From Lentibacillus persicus (GTDB taxonomy: Bacteria; Bacillota; Bacilli; Bacillales; Amphibacillaceae), in contig NZ_FOMR01000011.1 of the NCBI RefSeq assembly GCF_900112705.1, positions 37,053 through 101,052 of the forward strand: DNA of 64,000 nucleotides, read 5' to 3'. Both the position numbers and the translations under genes were made by a program. Positions 8,334-17,429 of this stretch are shown in pieces (position 1 is the first letter of the stretch; the number at the start of each line of letters is the position of its first letter). The notes under the pieces are model-generated. The model made no database searches, was not told where the DNA came from, and saw only the letters and a program-made list of their open reading frames with translations.

Positions 8334-9824
8334 ATGAATTTGAAAACATATATGACAATGGACGCAACCGATATCGCGGAACTTATTCGGATGAAAGAAG
8401 TCACACCAGGGGAATTTCTTAAACTTGCTTTCCGGCGGCTTGAGGAGGTCAATCCCGAATTGAATGCTGTCGTTCATGGCCGCAGAGAGAGGGTTATGAT
8501 TGAGTCTGAAAGGTATAGGGAAAATCAGCCTTTTTCAGGTGTCCCGATGCTCCTGAAAAATCTTTCGCAGGGCGTTGCGGGGGAATATATGACGTCTTCC
8601 TCGAAATTAATGAAAAATGTGATCAGTCAGCACGATTCGAACTTTGTCAGAAAATTGCGTGATGCCGGATTTTTGTTTATGGGGCATACGAATACACCCG
8701 AATTCGGCTTAAAAAATATAACAGAGCCTGAAGTTTACGGTCCGACACACAATCCGTGGAACACGGCTCATTCACCGGGAGGATCCAGCGGTGGTGCAGC
8801 CGCCGCAATTGCGTCAAGTGTTGTGCCGGTTGCCGGTGCAAGTGATGGAGGCGGCTCAATTCGCATACCTGCTTCATTTACCGGTTTGTTCGGCCTGAAA
8901 CCAACGCGCGGAAGAACACCTGTAGGGCCTGGTTCAGGCCGGCAATGGCAAGGTGCGGCTATTGGATTCGTGCTGAGCCGGAGCGTCCGTGACAGTGCAG
9001 CACTGCTTGATATTTTGCAGACAGTACAGCCTGAAGCAGCATTCCAGACACCGCTATTTCCAGGGAAGTATACAACGCATGCTCAACTCCCATTTGATAA
9101 ACCTGTCAGAATTGCTTATACGACAAAATCCCCCGTCGGCACGCCGGTTTCAAATGACGCGCGTGAAGCGGTTCTTAAAACAGTAAACTGGCTGGAAAAA
9201 GAGGGTTATAACGTGGAAGAAAAAGAGCACGATGTTGACGGGGTAACGCTAATGAAAGATTATTACATGATGAACAGTGGCGAGATTTCGGCCCTCACAG
9301 CACAGTTGGAACACTCACTCGACAGAACTCTGACCCCTGATGATGTCGAACTGGAAACGTGGCTGCTTCACAAAGCGGGTAAGTCCGTGTCGGCAGCCGA
9401 CTTTTCACGAAGTCTTGCCTCATGGGATGCTGCAGCGGCAAAAATGGAAGCATTTCACCGTACATATGACTTTTTTATCACGCCTGCTTCGGCATACACA
9501 GCACCGAAAGTAGGTGAGCTCACGTATTCACAGTCTGAACAGGCTGAGTGGCGAGATAAAATGGAGCGAGCGGATAAAGACAAACAGCAAACTATTATCT
9601 GGGATCTCTTTTTGCCGAGTCTCACGTATACACCATATACACAGCTTGCTAATCTAACAGGTCAGCCGGCAATGTCTGTTCCTGTACATAAAGCTTCCAA
9701 TGGCCTGCCGTTAGGCGTCCAGGTGGTAGCGTCGAAAGGGAAAGAGGACATGCTGTTAAAGCTTGCCCGCCAAATGGAACAATCTGATTTATGGGAAGGC
9801 TTAAAAGGGCTTCTGCCTTATTAA
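8334..9824 (+). CDS. Amidase-signature family hydrolase
   Basis: A 496-residue amidase-signature enzyme. The catalytic triad is visible: Lys75 in GVPMLLKNLSQG, cis-Ser151 in SPGGSSGGAAA and nucleophile Ser175 in GASDGGGSIRIPA. Length and the insert-rich C-terminal half resemble 6-aminohexanoate-cyclic-dimer hydrolase-like and other broad-range amidases, not GatA (a true gatA is present at 58219). The substrate is unknown. ATG 8334 follows AAGGAATG. It is monocistronic, with a terminator directly downstream. Confidence 0.85.
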   Translation: MNLKTYMTMDATDIAELIRMKEVTPGEFLKLAFRRLEEVNPELNAVVHGRRERVMIESERYRENQPFSGVPMLLKNLSQGVAGEYMTSSSKLMKNVISQHDSNFVRKLRDAGFLFMGHTNTPEFGLKNITEPEVYGPTHNPWNTAHSPGGSSGGAAAAIASSVVPVAGASDGGGSIRIPASFTGLFGLKPTRGRTPVGPGSGRQWQGAAIGFVLSRSVRDSAALLDILQTVQPEAAFQTPLFPGKYTTHAQLPFDKPVRIAYTTKSPVGTPVSNDAREAVLKTVNWLEKEGYNVEEKEHDVDGVTLMKDYYMMNSGEISALTAQLEHSLDRTLTPDDVELETWLLHKAGKSVSAADFSRSLASWDAAAAKMEAFHRTYDFFITPASAYTAPKVGELTYSQSEQAEWRDKMERADKDKQQTIIWDLFLPSLTYTPYTQLANLTGQPAMSVPVHKASNGLPLGVQVVASKGKEDMLLKLARQMEQSDLWEGLKGLLPY

Positions 9825-9867
9825 TTAAGAATCCTGACAGTCCCCCGTCCGGCCCGATTCGATTGGG

Positions 9868-9908
9868 ACACACACTACGCTTTGTTTGCGCGTAGTGTCT
9901 TTTTGTTT
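9868..9908 (+). terminator. Rho-independent terminator after the amidase gene
   Basis: ACACTACGC pairs with GCGTAGTGT around a T-rich loop, followed by CTTTTTGTTTT. Confidence 0.85.
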
Positions 9909-9957
9909 TATTAAGCGTTTAATGTGATACACATCCACTAAGGAGGATGTGAGCGAA

Positions 9958-11199
9958 ATGACAGCAGAAGTAGCTATATTGAATAAGTCAGGTCTCGCAC
10001 TTGCAGCGGACAGCGCAATCACAAGTGGAAAAGACGGCGTACGAAAAATATATAATTCAGCTAATAAATTATTTTCGCTTTCCAGAAACCATTCTGTTGG
10101 TGTTATGGTTTACGGCGCCGCCTCCTTTATGGAAGTGCCCTGGGGCGTGATTATTAAAGCGTACCGGGATTATTTAGGAGAGCGGACATTCGATTATCTG
10201 CCACACTATGTGGATGATTTTTTGGATTTTCTCCGTAAAGATGATAGATTCAGAAAACCCGAGATTGAAGAGATTATCGTTTATCGATCTTTCTCTGACT
10301 TATTAAAACGGATTGTTAGAGAAACGGAAGAAGAATTGGCTCCGGACGAAGAACCGGTTCGATCAACGCAGCTGTTGATGAAGAAGGTCCAGCATCAGCT
10401 TGATACCTTTAAGCAGCAACAGGATTGGCTGGACCTGGAATTTCCGTCGTTTCGAGAATCATTTATGTCGGTCATCAGGGAAGTAAGGGAAGAGGTCATC
10501 CTGCATGAAACGGCTGATGATTTTGACGAGATGTTGTGTGAACTTGCCTTTGAAACGGTTAAATCGGATTATTTCAGTCTTGGAAGTACAGGGCTCGTTT
10601 TTACTGGTTATGGAGAGCAAGAGATTTTCCCTCATTTGGTGAATTACCGTCTGGAGGGATTTATAAATGGCCAATTAAAGTATAAAGAATTAAACGATAA
10701 AGAAATCAGTTATACGTCAGATGATAAGGCCGGCACTGCTGCTGTATTACCGTTTGGCCAGCGTGAAATGGTGGATTCTTTTATGTATGGAATTGAGCCG
10801 GCTATAGCGGATACTATTTTTAGTATTGTCAGAGAGGTGCTGGATGATTATCCGCAGCAAATGAAACGCTATCTTAATATTGATTTAACAGATGAGCAAG
10901 TTAATGCCCAAAAAGAATTGGGTAAAGACATATATGATTCGATTCAGACAGCCGTATCTGAATATCAGCAGGCCAACTATATAGAACCTTTATTGGGGAT
11001 TGTACGGTCTTTGCCCAAAGAGGAACTGGCCGAAATGGCTGAAGCCCTTATCAATCTTACGTCTTTCAAGCGGCGTCTGAGCAGGGTTACCGAATCTGTC
11101 GGCCCTCCTATTGATGTAGCAGTCATAACGAAAGGAGATGGTTTCATTTGGATGAAACGAAAACATTATATCGATGCTGAAATCAATGCATATGATTAA
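9958..11199 (+). CDS. Predicted proteasome-like Ntn-hydrolase (HslV/20S beta-related)
   Basis: A 413-residue protein. From ATG 9958, Met removal would expose Thr as N-terminal residue. Numbering from that Thr, Asp17 sits in LALAADSAIT and Lys36 in NKLFSLS, matching the T1, D/E17 and K33 (KLF) pattern of proteasome beta subunits with a 3-residue insertion. The C-terminal PIDVAVITKGDGFIWM also matches the last beta strands of archaeal beta subunits (IDVAVIT.KDGY). Between them is an insertion of about 200 residues, mostly helical and charged, so the chain is nearly twice the usual length. GTG 9949 is only 2 nt from the SD AAGGAGG (9940-9946) and is rejected. A 56-codon gene follows after 32 bp. 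Proteolytic activity is predicted, not shown. Confidence 0.6.
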   Translation: MTAEVAILNKSGLALAADSAITSGKDGVRKIYNSANKLFSLSRNHSVGVMVYGAASFMEVPWGVIIKAYRDYLGERTFDYLPHYVDDFLDFLRKDDRFRKPEIEEIIVYRSFSDLLKRIVRETEEELAPDEEPVRSTQLLMKKVQHQLDTFKQQQDWLDLEFPSFRESFMSVIREVREEVILHETADDFDEMLCELAFETVKSDYFSLGSTGLVFTGYGEQEIFPHLVNYRLEGFINGQLKYKELNDKEISYTSDDKAGTAAVLPFGQREMVDSFMYGIEPAIADTIFSIVREVLDDYPQQMKRYLNIDLTDEQVNAQKELGKDIYDSIQTAVSEYQQANYIEPLLGIVRSLPKEELAEMAEALINLTSFKRRLSRVTESVGPPIDVAVITKGDGFIWMKRKHYIDAEINAYD

Positions 11200-11231
11200 A
11201 TAGCGCTATTAGCGAAGGGAGGCGGGAAGGC

Positions 11232-11402
11232 ATGGCGAAAAAGGAGAGACCGGATAAGCAGACGTTCTTCAATCTGACAGGACAAGACCGTTTGGAATTT
11301 GATCTGGAGGACGAGCCCAAGCACAAAAAGGATGAAGCGATTGACAGGGTGTTTCGGAAATTGCACGAAAAGTTTGAGGAAACCAGGGATAAGGATGTTT
11401 AA
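11232..11402 (+). CDS. Small charged protein downstream of the Ntn-hydrolase
   Basis: A 56-residue protein with SD GAAGGGAGG at 11214-11222 and ATG at 11232. It starts MAKKERPDKQTFFNLTGQD and is very rich in Lys, Glu and Asp, with a predicted amphipathic helix (AIDRVFRKLHEKFEE) in the second half. It has no signal peptide or membrane segment. It lies 32 bp after the proteasome-like gene, so the two are probably cotranscribed; it may be a partner or substrate of that protein. I recognise no family. Confidence 0.6.
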   Translation: MAKKERPDKQTFFNLTGQDRLEFDLEDEPKHKKDEAIDRVFRKLHEKFEETRDKDV

Positions 11403-11421
11403 AAATTAAATACCGTGGTAT
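11397..11421 (+). promoter_or_regulatory. Sigma-B-like promoter of the first KGG-repeat gene
   Basis: GTTTAA (11397-11402), 13 nt, TGGTAT (11416-11421), against the sigma-B consensus GTTTAA-N12-15-GGGTAT. The -35 overlaps the stop codon of the 56-codon gene. The leader to the start codon would be about 140 nt. Confidence 0.4.
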
Positions 11422-11568
11422 CCCACCTGCAGGATGGTTTCATCCAAGCCAATTATAAAGGGGTTTTTCTATTAGCTGGAAATAGAATCGGGAGTTTAAA
11501 AAGAGCTTAGAAGTGAAATTAGTCTACTGCAGGCCGAAAGAAAAGAACTCTGAAAGGAGATGTTAAAG

Positions 11569-11799
11569 ATGGCTAAGAAGAACAATAATAAAAACAACAA
11601 CAAAATGTCTCTGGAAGAAGCAGGACAAAAAGGCGGCAACACAACAGCTCGCAACCACGATCAGGAATTTTATGAAGAGATTGGCCAAAAAGGCGGGAAA
11701 ACAACATCCCGCAATCATGACCAGGAATTCTATGAAGAGATTGGCCAAAAGGGCGGCAATGAACGTGCCCGACAAAATAACAACAACAATTCCAAATAA
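11569..11799 (+). CDS. GsiB-like KGG-repeat stress protein (short paralog)
   Basis: A 76-residue hydrophilic protein of the GsiB/Con-10 type: Asn/Lys-rich start, then three GQKGG boxes spaced 20 residues apart (GQKGGNTTARNHDQEFYEEI and variants). These proteins have no membrane segment and accumulate in general stress and desiccation; B. subtilis GsiB is a strong sigma-B target. The start ATG 11569 is 9 nt from AAGGAG; the ATG at 11560 directly abuts the SD and is rejected. The longer paralog follows 67 bp later. Confidence 0.85.
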   Translation: MAKKNNNKNNNKMSLEEAGQKGGNTTARNHDQEFYEEIGQKGGKTTSRNHDQEFYEEIGQKGGNERARQNNNNNSK

Positions 11800-11802
11800 C
11801 AT

Positions 11803-11829
11803 GTTTAAAACACTCGATAGATTTGGAAT
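11803..11829 (+). promoter_or_regulatory. Sigma-B-like promoter of the second KGG-repeat gene
   Basis: GTTTAA (11803-11808), 15 nt, TGGAAT (11824-11829), directly between the two paralogs. The match to sigma-B is weaker at -10 than the upstream site. Confidence 0.35.
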
Positions 11830-11866
11830 GGTTAAGTAGAAATTGAATTGAAAGGAGCGATTAAAG

Positions 11867-12331
11867 ATGGCTAAGAACAATGAGAAGAATAACAGAATGA
11901 GTCGTGAAGAAGCAGGTCAAAAGGGCGGAAACACAACAGCTCGCAACCACGATCAGGAATTTTATGAAGAGATCGGTCAAAAAGGCGGGAAAACAACGTC
12001 CCGCAACCATGATCAGGAATTCTATGAAGAGATTGGCCAAAAAGGCGGAAACACAACATCCCGCGAACATGATCAGGAATTCTATGAAGAGATTGGCCAA
12101 AAAGGCGGAAACACAACATCCCGCGAACATGACCAGGAATTCTATGAAGAAATTGGTCAAAAAGGCGGAAACACAACATCCCGCAATCATGACCAGGAAT
12201 TCTATGAAGAGATCGGTCAAAAAGGCGGGGAAACAACATCCCGCGAACATGACCAGGAATTCTATGAGGAAATTGGTCAAAAAGGTGGGGAAAGAAGGTC
12301 CCGCCAATCAAAGAGTAATAGAAACTCCTAA
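11867..12331 (+). CDS. GsiB-like KGG-repeat stress protein (long paralog)
   Basis: A 154-residue protein made almost wholly of a 20-residue repeat, GQKGGNTTSREHDQEFYEEI. There are six full copies and a final partial one ending GQKGGERRSRQ. Units differ at only a few positions (N, K or E after KGG; RNH or REH), and DNA identity between units is high, which points to recent expansion by slippage or recombination. ATG 11867 follows AAAGGAG. The protein is soluble and probably a hydration or stress protectant. The reverse strand is also open through the repeat but has no SD. Confidence 0.88.
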   Translation: MAKNNEKNNRMSREEAGQKGGNTTARNHDQEFYEEIGQKGGKTTSRNHDQEFYEEIGQKGGNTTSREHDQEFYEEIGQKGGNTTSREHDQEFYEEIGQKGGNTTSRNHDQEFYEEIGQKGGETTSREHDQEFYEEIGQKGGERRSRQSKSNRNS

Positions 12332-12366
12332 TATCTAGAAAGTAACAGAAGATTAATATTAAGTCA

Positions 12367-12400
12367 AGAAGGAAGGGGATTTTCTCTCCTTCCTTTTTTG
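12367..12400 (+). terminator. Terminator after the KGG-repeat genes
   Basis: AAGGAAGGGGA pairs with TCTCCTTCCTT, followed by a T run. Confidence 0.85.
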
Positions 12401-12533
12401 TATTGTATAAACGTTTGGGAGCCGGGTATAATTGATAAGAATAGGTTATAAAAACATTAAGGATGTTTTTACTTCACACACTATTTCTAGTATAGTTAAA
12501 AATGAATAGTTCATTGGGAGGAGCAGACTGGAT

Positions 12534-13496
12534 ATGCAGGATACTGCCATAAATAATGAAAAGATTAAAAGAGTTCTGGATAATATAAATAAAGTCATGA
12601 TTGGCAAAGAGGAAGAAGCGATGCTCAGTCTTGTAGCATTGCTGGCTCAAGGGCATGTTCTGCTTGAAGATGTGCCGGGTGTCGGTAAAACGATGCTCGT
12701 CCGGACACTGGCTAAATCATTAGACTGTGATTTTAGAAGAATACAATTCACCCCCGATTTACTCCCGGCGGATGTAACGGGAGTATCGATTTATAATCCC
12801 AAAGAGATGGAATTCGAGTTTCGCTCAGGTCCGATTCTCGGCAATATTGTACTGGCGGATGAAATTAACCGGACTTCCCCAAAAACACAATCAGCATTGC
12901 TTGAAGGCATGGAGGAGAATAATGTCACGGTTGATGGCAATACGATTCCCCTGAAAAAGCCTTTCTTTGTTATGGCAACACAAAATCCGATTGAATATGA
13001 AGGAACATACCCGCTGCCGGAAGCTCAACTTGATCGATTTATTTTAAAAATGAAAATGGGGTATCCGACAGCTGAACAGGAAATGAATATGCTTGAGCGG
13101 ACATCCAAAAGCCATCCAATAGACAGCATATCGGCAGTAATGGACCGTGAGGAGTTAATAGCGGTTCAGGAAGCAATCAAAGATGTTTATATCGATTGGA
13201 GCGTCCAGCGTTATATTATTAATCTAGTAACTGCCACAAGAGAAGATAGTGCGGTCTATTTAGGTGTCAGTCCACGTGGTTCAATCGCATTGATGAAAAC
13301 AGCAAAAGCCTATGCCTATGTCCAGGGCCGTGATTATGTGTTGCCGGATGACGTTAAATATTTAGCGCCATACGTGTTGGCACACCGGCTTATTTTAAAT
13401 GCTGAGGCTAAATATGATGGTCTGACACCTGATTCAGTCATTGAAAATATCATCCAACTGACACATATCCCAATTCGAAGGGAATTTAATTCATGA
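12534..13496 (+). CDS. yeaC: MoxR-family AAA+ ATPase
   Basis: A 320-residue MoxR ATPase with Walker A PGVGKT at residues 48-53, Walker B VLADEINR, sensor-1 VMATQNP and the arginine-finger region PEAQLDRF. MoxR proteins act as chaperone-like ATPases, often with DUF58 and transglutaminase partners. The next gene overlaps by 4 bp (ATGA), as in B. subtilis yeaC-yeaD-yebA. ATG 12534 follows GGGAGGAG. Confidence 0.92.
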   Translation: MQDTAINNEKIKRVLDNINKVMIGKEEEAMLSLVALLAQGHVLLEDVPGVGKTMLVRTLAKSLDCDFRRIQFTPDLLPADVTGVSIYNPKEMEFEFRSGPILGNIVLADEINRTSPKTQSALLEGMEENNVTVDGNTIPLKKPFFVMATQNPIEYEGTYPLPEAQLDRFILKMKMGYPTAEQEMNMLERTSKSHPIDSISAVMDREELIAVQEAIKDVYIDWSVQRYIINLVTATREDSAVYLGVSPRGSIALMKTAKAYAYVQGRDYVLPDDVKYLAPYVLAHRLILNAEAKYDGLTPDSVIENIIQLTHIPIRREFNS

Positions 13497-14761
13497 ACGG
13501 CACCATTCGATTCATTGGTAAACTGAGCTTTGTCGTATTTATGCTGCTGCTGTTATTTTCATTTGCGATGTTTCAGGGCGGCTTTGTCAGCTGGTTTCTT
13601 TTTTATGGTTCACTGCCAATTTTTTTATATCATATCGGCCTGTTGCTTTACCCGGTCAAAAAGTGGCATGTGAGCCGTACGCTCTCCCGCTATGTTGTGC
13701 GATCGGGTGACCGCGTACAGGTAACCCTTCGAATCAAACGCACCTTTCCATTCCCGTTATATTATTGTGTTATTGAAGAAATATTGCCTGATACATTACA
13801 ACGAACTGATCACCCCGATGAAAGGTACCGTTATTTGGGCCGGCCTGAAAGAATGCATACAACCCGTCGTGTTAAAAAGATTACCTTCCCGGGATTTCGC
13901 CGAATGATTGAAATACCGTACGAAATAGAGGGCATCCCGAGAGGCGAACATCAACTGCGGGCAGTCCGGATGCGGACCGGGGACGTATTCGGGATAGTGG
14001 CCAAAGAACATATTTTTCAAGTGGAAGATCAGATTGCAGCGTTTCCTAACGAGCGTCCAGTTTCGATTTCAGAGCGGATTAACAGCTATGATCAAGGAGC
14101 CGCCTCTTCAAGGGCCATGAATTTAAAAAACACAAATGTTGCTTCCGGGATACGGGAATATACACCAGGCGATAAATTTTCCTGGATAGACTGGAAGCAG
14201 ACTGCAAAGAAAAATACGGTCATCACGAAGGAATTTGAACAGGAAAAAAGCACGGATACATTAGTAGTGCTGGATGCCTGTTATAATGAAAGAATTAATG
14301 AACTGGCGTTTGAAAGCAGTGTTGAATTGACAATGTCACTTTTAGAATCGATTCAACGACAGACTTCGCAGGCAAGCTTTTTGTCAATCGGGAGGGAGAC
14401 CATTTATTTTCCACTCGATCATGACCCTGCCAAGAAAGATTGGATCAGAAGGCATTTAACTCGAATACAGCCGGGCGGTGAGGTTCCTTTTTCGGTTAAA
14501 TTGCGCGAAGAAATCATGAAAATCGGTACAGGCGCCAATATGCTGCTTATAACAACACAGATGGATCATGAATTTCCGAGGACAGTTAAACAGGTCAAGC
14601 TGCGGACGAAACAATTGGTTGTTATTTTTATTCAGGCACGCGAACTAATATCACGAGACGAACAGGCTATGATTCGGCAGTTGCGGGGTGAGGGTACGGT
14701 TGTCAATGTGCTGTCTGAGGACGAATTGGCCCGTAAACTAATTGAGGTGAACATTGTATGA
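13493..14761 (+). CDS. yeaD: DUF58 domain membrane-anchored protein
   Basis: A 422-residue protein with two N-terminal membrane segments (residues 8-35 and about 38-55), then a beta-rich region and a DUF58 domain marked by [20 protein letters not shown]. The C-terminal part has a von Willebrand A-like fold ([11 protein letters not shown]). It overlaps both neighbours by 4 bp. MoxR-DUF58-transglutaminase sets are thought to act in cell-envelope or protein-complex assembly; the precise role here is unknown. Confidence 0.88.
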   Translation: MNGTIRFIGKLSFVVFMLLLLFSFAMFQGGFVSWFLFYGSLPIFLYHIGLLLYPVKKWHVSRTLSRYVVRSGDRVQVTLRIKRTFPFPLYYCVIEEILPDTLQRTDHPDERYRYLGRPERMHTTRRVKKITFPGFRRMIEIPYEIEGIPRGEHQLRAVRMRTGDVFGIVAKEHIFQVEDQIAAFPNERPVSISERINSYDQGAASSRAMNLKNTNVASGIREYTPGDKFSWIDWKQTAKKNTVITKEFEQEKSTDTLVVLDACYNERINELAFESSVELTMSLLESIQRQTSQASFLSIGRETIYFPLDHDPAKKDWIRRHLTRIQPGGEVPFSVKLREEIMKIGTGANMLLITTQMDHEFPRTVKQVKLRTKQLVVIFIQARELISRDEQAMIRQLRGEGTVVNVLSEDELARKLIEVNIV

Positions 14762-16953
14762 ATACTAAAACACCAATTTTTCACACCTCACTTTTATATA
14801 TTTGTGCCTTTATATTATTTATGGAGTGGCTTTATCCGGTCAATCAGATAGGTGAAGTCACAAACATGACGGTGTTTATTTTATATACCATTTATTGCTT
14901 CTTTATTTCATTGCTGGGTATTAAATGGTGGCTTTCAATCCCTTTGAAAGGGCTGGGCCTCCTTTTTATAATTGACAGCCTGTATATGGCGCCGGCAATC
15001 TTAAGTGTAACATGGCTGACACAGTTTATGGCCGAAGTTGGTTTTAATATTAATGCTTTATTTTCGCAGCAATGGTATGCACTGACACCGTTGTTCCGAA
15101 GCATGCTGTTTTTAGTTCTGATTTGGATGCTGAGTTACTTATTGTATTACTGGTTTATTGTGATGAAGCGCGTCTTTATTTTTTCGCTTCTGACCTTCAT
15201 TTATTTAAGCTTGCTTGATACATTTACACCCTATGAAGCAAATGCGGCCATTGTCCGGACGTTTATCGTTTCATTTGCTGCCTTAGGTCTGTCGAACTTT
15301 TCCAAAGAGATTGGTAAGGAAGCTATCCATTTTTCGTGGGCAAAAAGAGCGCCTATGTGGGCGATACCACTTGTCTCTGTTGTGTTATTTTCAACGTTGA
15401 TTGGTTACGCCGCACCTAAATTGGAGCCGCAGTGGCCTGACCCGGTCCCGTTCATCCAAAGCGCTGCCGAGAATGCCGGCGGTCCCGGAAACGGCGGAGG
15501 CATTCAAAAGGTCGGGTATGGCGAAAATGACAGTCAATTGGGCGGTTCGTTCGTGCAGGATTATACGCCTGTTTTTCAAGCAGCTGCCAAAGATGAGCAT
15601 TATTGGCGTGTTGAAACAAAAGATGTCTATACCGGAAAAGGCTGGGAAAAATCGAGGGATCCACAGTTTGAGCCGCAGTACGATGGCAATATCACGTTAA
15701 GTACATTTGCTAATGACGTTGAAACGGAAGAACTGGAGACCATGCTTGATTTTCAGGAAAATAGTCAAATGGAAAAGCTTGTTTACCCTTATGGGATTGA
15801 CCGTGTTGAAGTTGACCAAAGTGAACGTGTTGATTTGCAGCTCGACCCGGAATATGGCGAAATTCAAACGCAGCGTAATGGGAACAGCATGCGGCTTGAT
15901 CAGTATACCATTCATTATAATAAACCGTCATTTGCAATTGATGAGCTGCGTGAGGTTAAACCTGGAGACGATCCGCAAGAGCTGAAGGACCACTATACTC
16001 AGCTGCCTGAAACACTGCCCGAACGCGTTTCTGAACTGGCGGAAGACATTACGGAAGATGAAGAAAACCGCTACGATAAGGCGCGTTCGATAGAATCGTA
16101 TTTTGGCAGAAACGGATTTACGTACCAGATTAGCAATGTCCCTGTACCTGAAGAAGAACAGGATTATGTTGATCAGTTTTTGTTTGAATCACAAGCAGGC
16201 TATTGTGATAATTACTCGACTTCGATGGTCGTTATGCTGCGTTCACTGGATATCCCGGCACGCTGGGCCAAGGGGTTCACTAGCGGAGAAGTTATCCAAA
16301 GCGGTGATACACCGGATGATTACGATATTTATGAAGTGACGAACGCCAACGCCCATTCCTGGGTGGAAGTGTATTTTCCAGGCGAGGGCTGGGTCCCGTT
16401 CGAACCAACGCAAGGCTTTTCGAATCTGACAGATTTCCATATGAATATGGATGAAACTGATGAGGAAGGTGCACTTGAACCTGAAGAAGATGACGCAGCA
16501 CAGGGTCAGCAGGAAGAAGTTCCGGAAGAGGAAGAAAATGAAGCAGCGGCAGCCCAAAATGACGGGAATTCAGGAAGTTTTGAAATAAATTGGTGGTATG
16601 TGTTAATAGGTGCTTTGGCGGCTGGCTTACTGGTGTGGCTTATTTACCGGACGAGGTTCCGCTGGCGTACAGCTTATATATCCCGCAAGCTGCAGCGGAG
16701 GCAAGATGCGAAAACTTTTCAGGAAGCTTATCATTGGCTCCTGTCACTGTTGAAGCAGAAAGAATTTGGCAAAGCACCGGGTCAGACTTTGCGGGAATAT
16801 GCGAAACAAGTGGACTTCCACTATGATACCTATACAATGAATCACCTGACAAATTATTATGAACGCATGTTGTATAACAATGAAACGAACACCATGGATA
16901 TCAACCAAGTGAACGAATCGTGGAAAAATTTAATAAAGAAAATCATGGCTTGA
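14758..16953 (+). CDS. yebA: Transglutaminase-like membrane protein
   Basis: A 731-residue protein. The N-terminal 230 residues hold about six membrane segments. An extracytoplasmic region follows, carrying a transglutaminase-like core with catalytic Cys in AGYCDNYSTSMVVMLR, His in NANAHSWVEVYF and the following Asp/Glu-Pro motif VPFEPT. An acidic linker (EEDDAAQGQQEE) leads to one more membrane helix and a cytoplasmic DUF4129-like tail. It is last gene of the MoxR operon and directly precedes guaA, as in B. subtilis. Substrates are unknown. Confidence 0.9.
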   Translation: MNTKTPIFHTSLLYICAFILFMEWLYPVNQIGEVTNMTVFILYTIYCFFISLLGIKWWLSIPLKGLGLLFIIDSLYMAPAILSVTWLTQFMAEVGFNINALFSQQWYALTPLFRSMLFLVLIWMLSYLLYYWFIVMKRVFIFSLLTFIYLSLLDTFTPYEANAAIVRTFIVSFAALGLSNFSKEIGKEAIHFSWAKRAPMWAIPLVSVVLFSTLIGYAAPKLEPQWPDPVPFIQSAAENAGGPGNGGGIQKVGYGENDSQLGGSFVQDYTPVFQAAAKDEHYWRVETKDVYTGKGWEKSRDPQFEPQYDGNITLSTFANDVETEELETMLDFQENSQMEKLVYPYGIDRVEVDQSERVDLQLDPEYGEIQTQRNGNSMRLDQYTIHYNKPSFAIDELREVKPGDDPQELKDHYTQLPETLPERVSELAEDITEDEENRYDKARSIESYFGRNGFTYQISNVPVPEEEQDYVDQFLFESQAGYCDNYSTSMVVMLRSLDIPARWAKGFTSGEVIQSGDTPDDYDIYEVTNANAHSWVEVYFPGEGWVPFEPTQGFSNLTDFHMNMDETDEEGALEPEEDDAAQGQQEEVPEEEENEAAAAQNDGNSGSFEINWWYVLIGALAAGLLVWLIYRTRFRWRTAYISRKLQRRQDAKTFQEAYHWLLSLLKQKEFGKAPGQTLREYAKQVDFHYDTYTMNHLTNYYERMLYNNETNTMDINQVNESWKNLIKKIMA

Positions 16954-17020
16954 CCGCAGTTGTATTGCTTTGTAGAATAAAGTGATCGACTCTAAATGTG
17001 GTAAATTAAATGATGAGAAC

Positions 17021-17094
17021 GCCATTCATATATCCTCGATAATATGGATTGAGAGTTTCTACCGGAGTGCCGAAAACACTCTGACTATGAAGGC
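17021..17094 (+). ncRNA. Guanine-class purine riboswitch upstream of guaA
   Basis: P1 pairs GCC-TTCATA (17021-17030) with TATGAA-GGC (17086-17094). The conserved GTTTCTACC core and the P3 pair GGAGTG/CACTC are present. The ligand-specifying base is C (17085, in GACTAT), which indicates guanine or hypoxanthine and not adenine. A terminator hairpin follows at 17121-17182, so guanine should shut off guaA transcription. B. subtilis guaA, as far as I recall, lacks this element. Confidence 0.9.
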
Positions 17095-17120
17095 GGATTT
17101 CAATAGGTTTTGTGACGTAT

Positions 17121-17182
17121 AACCTGGATTTCTGCCTTCGTACAGCTTTTGTCTGTGTACGGGCAGGGTCCAGGTTTTTTTA
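17121..17182 (+). terminator. Riboswitch expression-platform terminator of guaA
   Basis: AACCTGGA...CTGCC pairs with GGCAG...TCCAGG, with an inner stem (TGTAC-type) and a tail of T. It directly follows the aptamer. Confidence 0.85.
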
Positions 17183-17205
17183 CAGGTGGGAGCGACGGGT
17201 TGAGT

Positions 17206-17394
17206 TTGAGCAGGAAAGAGATGGACTCGAGTGAGCATCCCCTGAACTTGAGCGGAAATGTGCAGATCTTGAGCGGGAATTACCTAAACTTGAGCGAGAA
17301 TGCAGCAGACTTGAGCGAAAAATGCCCGTACTTGAGCGTGGTATTCATAAACGCGTGCAGGAGACCATCGAACTAGAGCGAGATGCCCACATGA
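17206..17394 (+). repeat. 21-bp intergenic tandem array C (9 units, AACTTGAGCG core)
   Basis: Nine 21-bp units start at 17206, 17227 and so on to 17374 with no shift in register. Six begin TTGAGC; units 2, 8 and 9 are degenerate. Units typically end in AC, so the junction reads ACTTGAGCG. The other 10 or so bases are unrelated between units. The array lies between the riboswitch terminator and guaA and would be transcribed as part of the guaA leader. An open frame here (17149-17376) has no SD and is not called. Confidence 0.9.
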
Positions 17395-17429
17395 ATTAAA
17401 CGTAATACGTAAAAGAGGAGCGTGAACTA

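Noticed and set aside
11861..12311. Two long minus-strand frames through the KGG-repeat gene
   Set aside because: They mirror the in-frame 60-bp repeat of the real gene and lack SDs; the plus-strand protein matches a known family.
17149..17376. 75-codon frame before guaA
   Set aside because: It starts inside the riboswitch terminator and runs through the 21-bp array; no SD.
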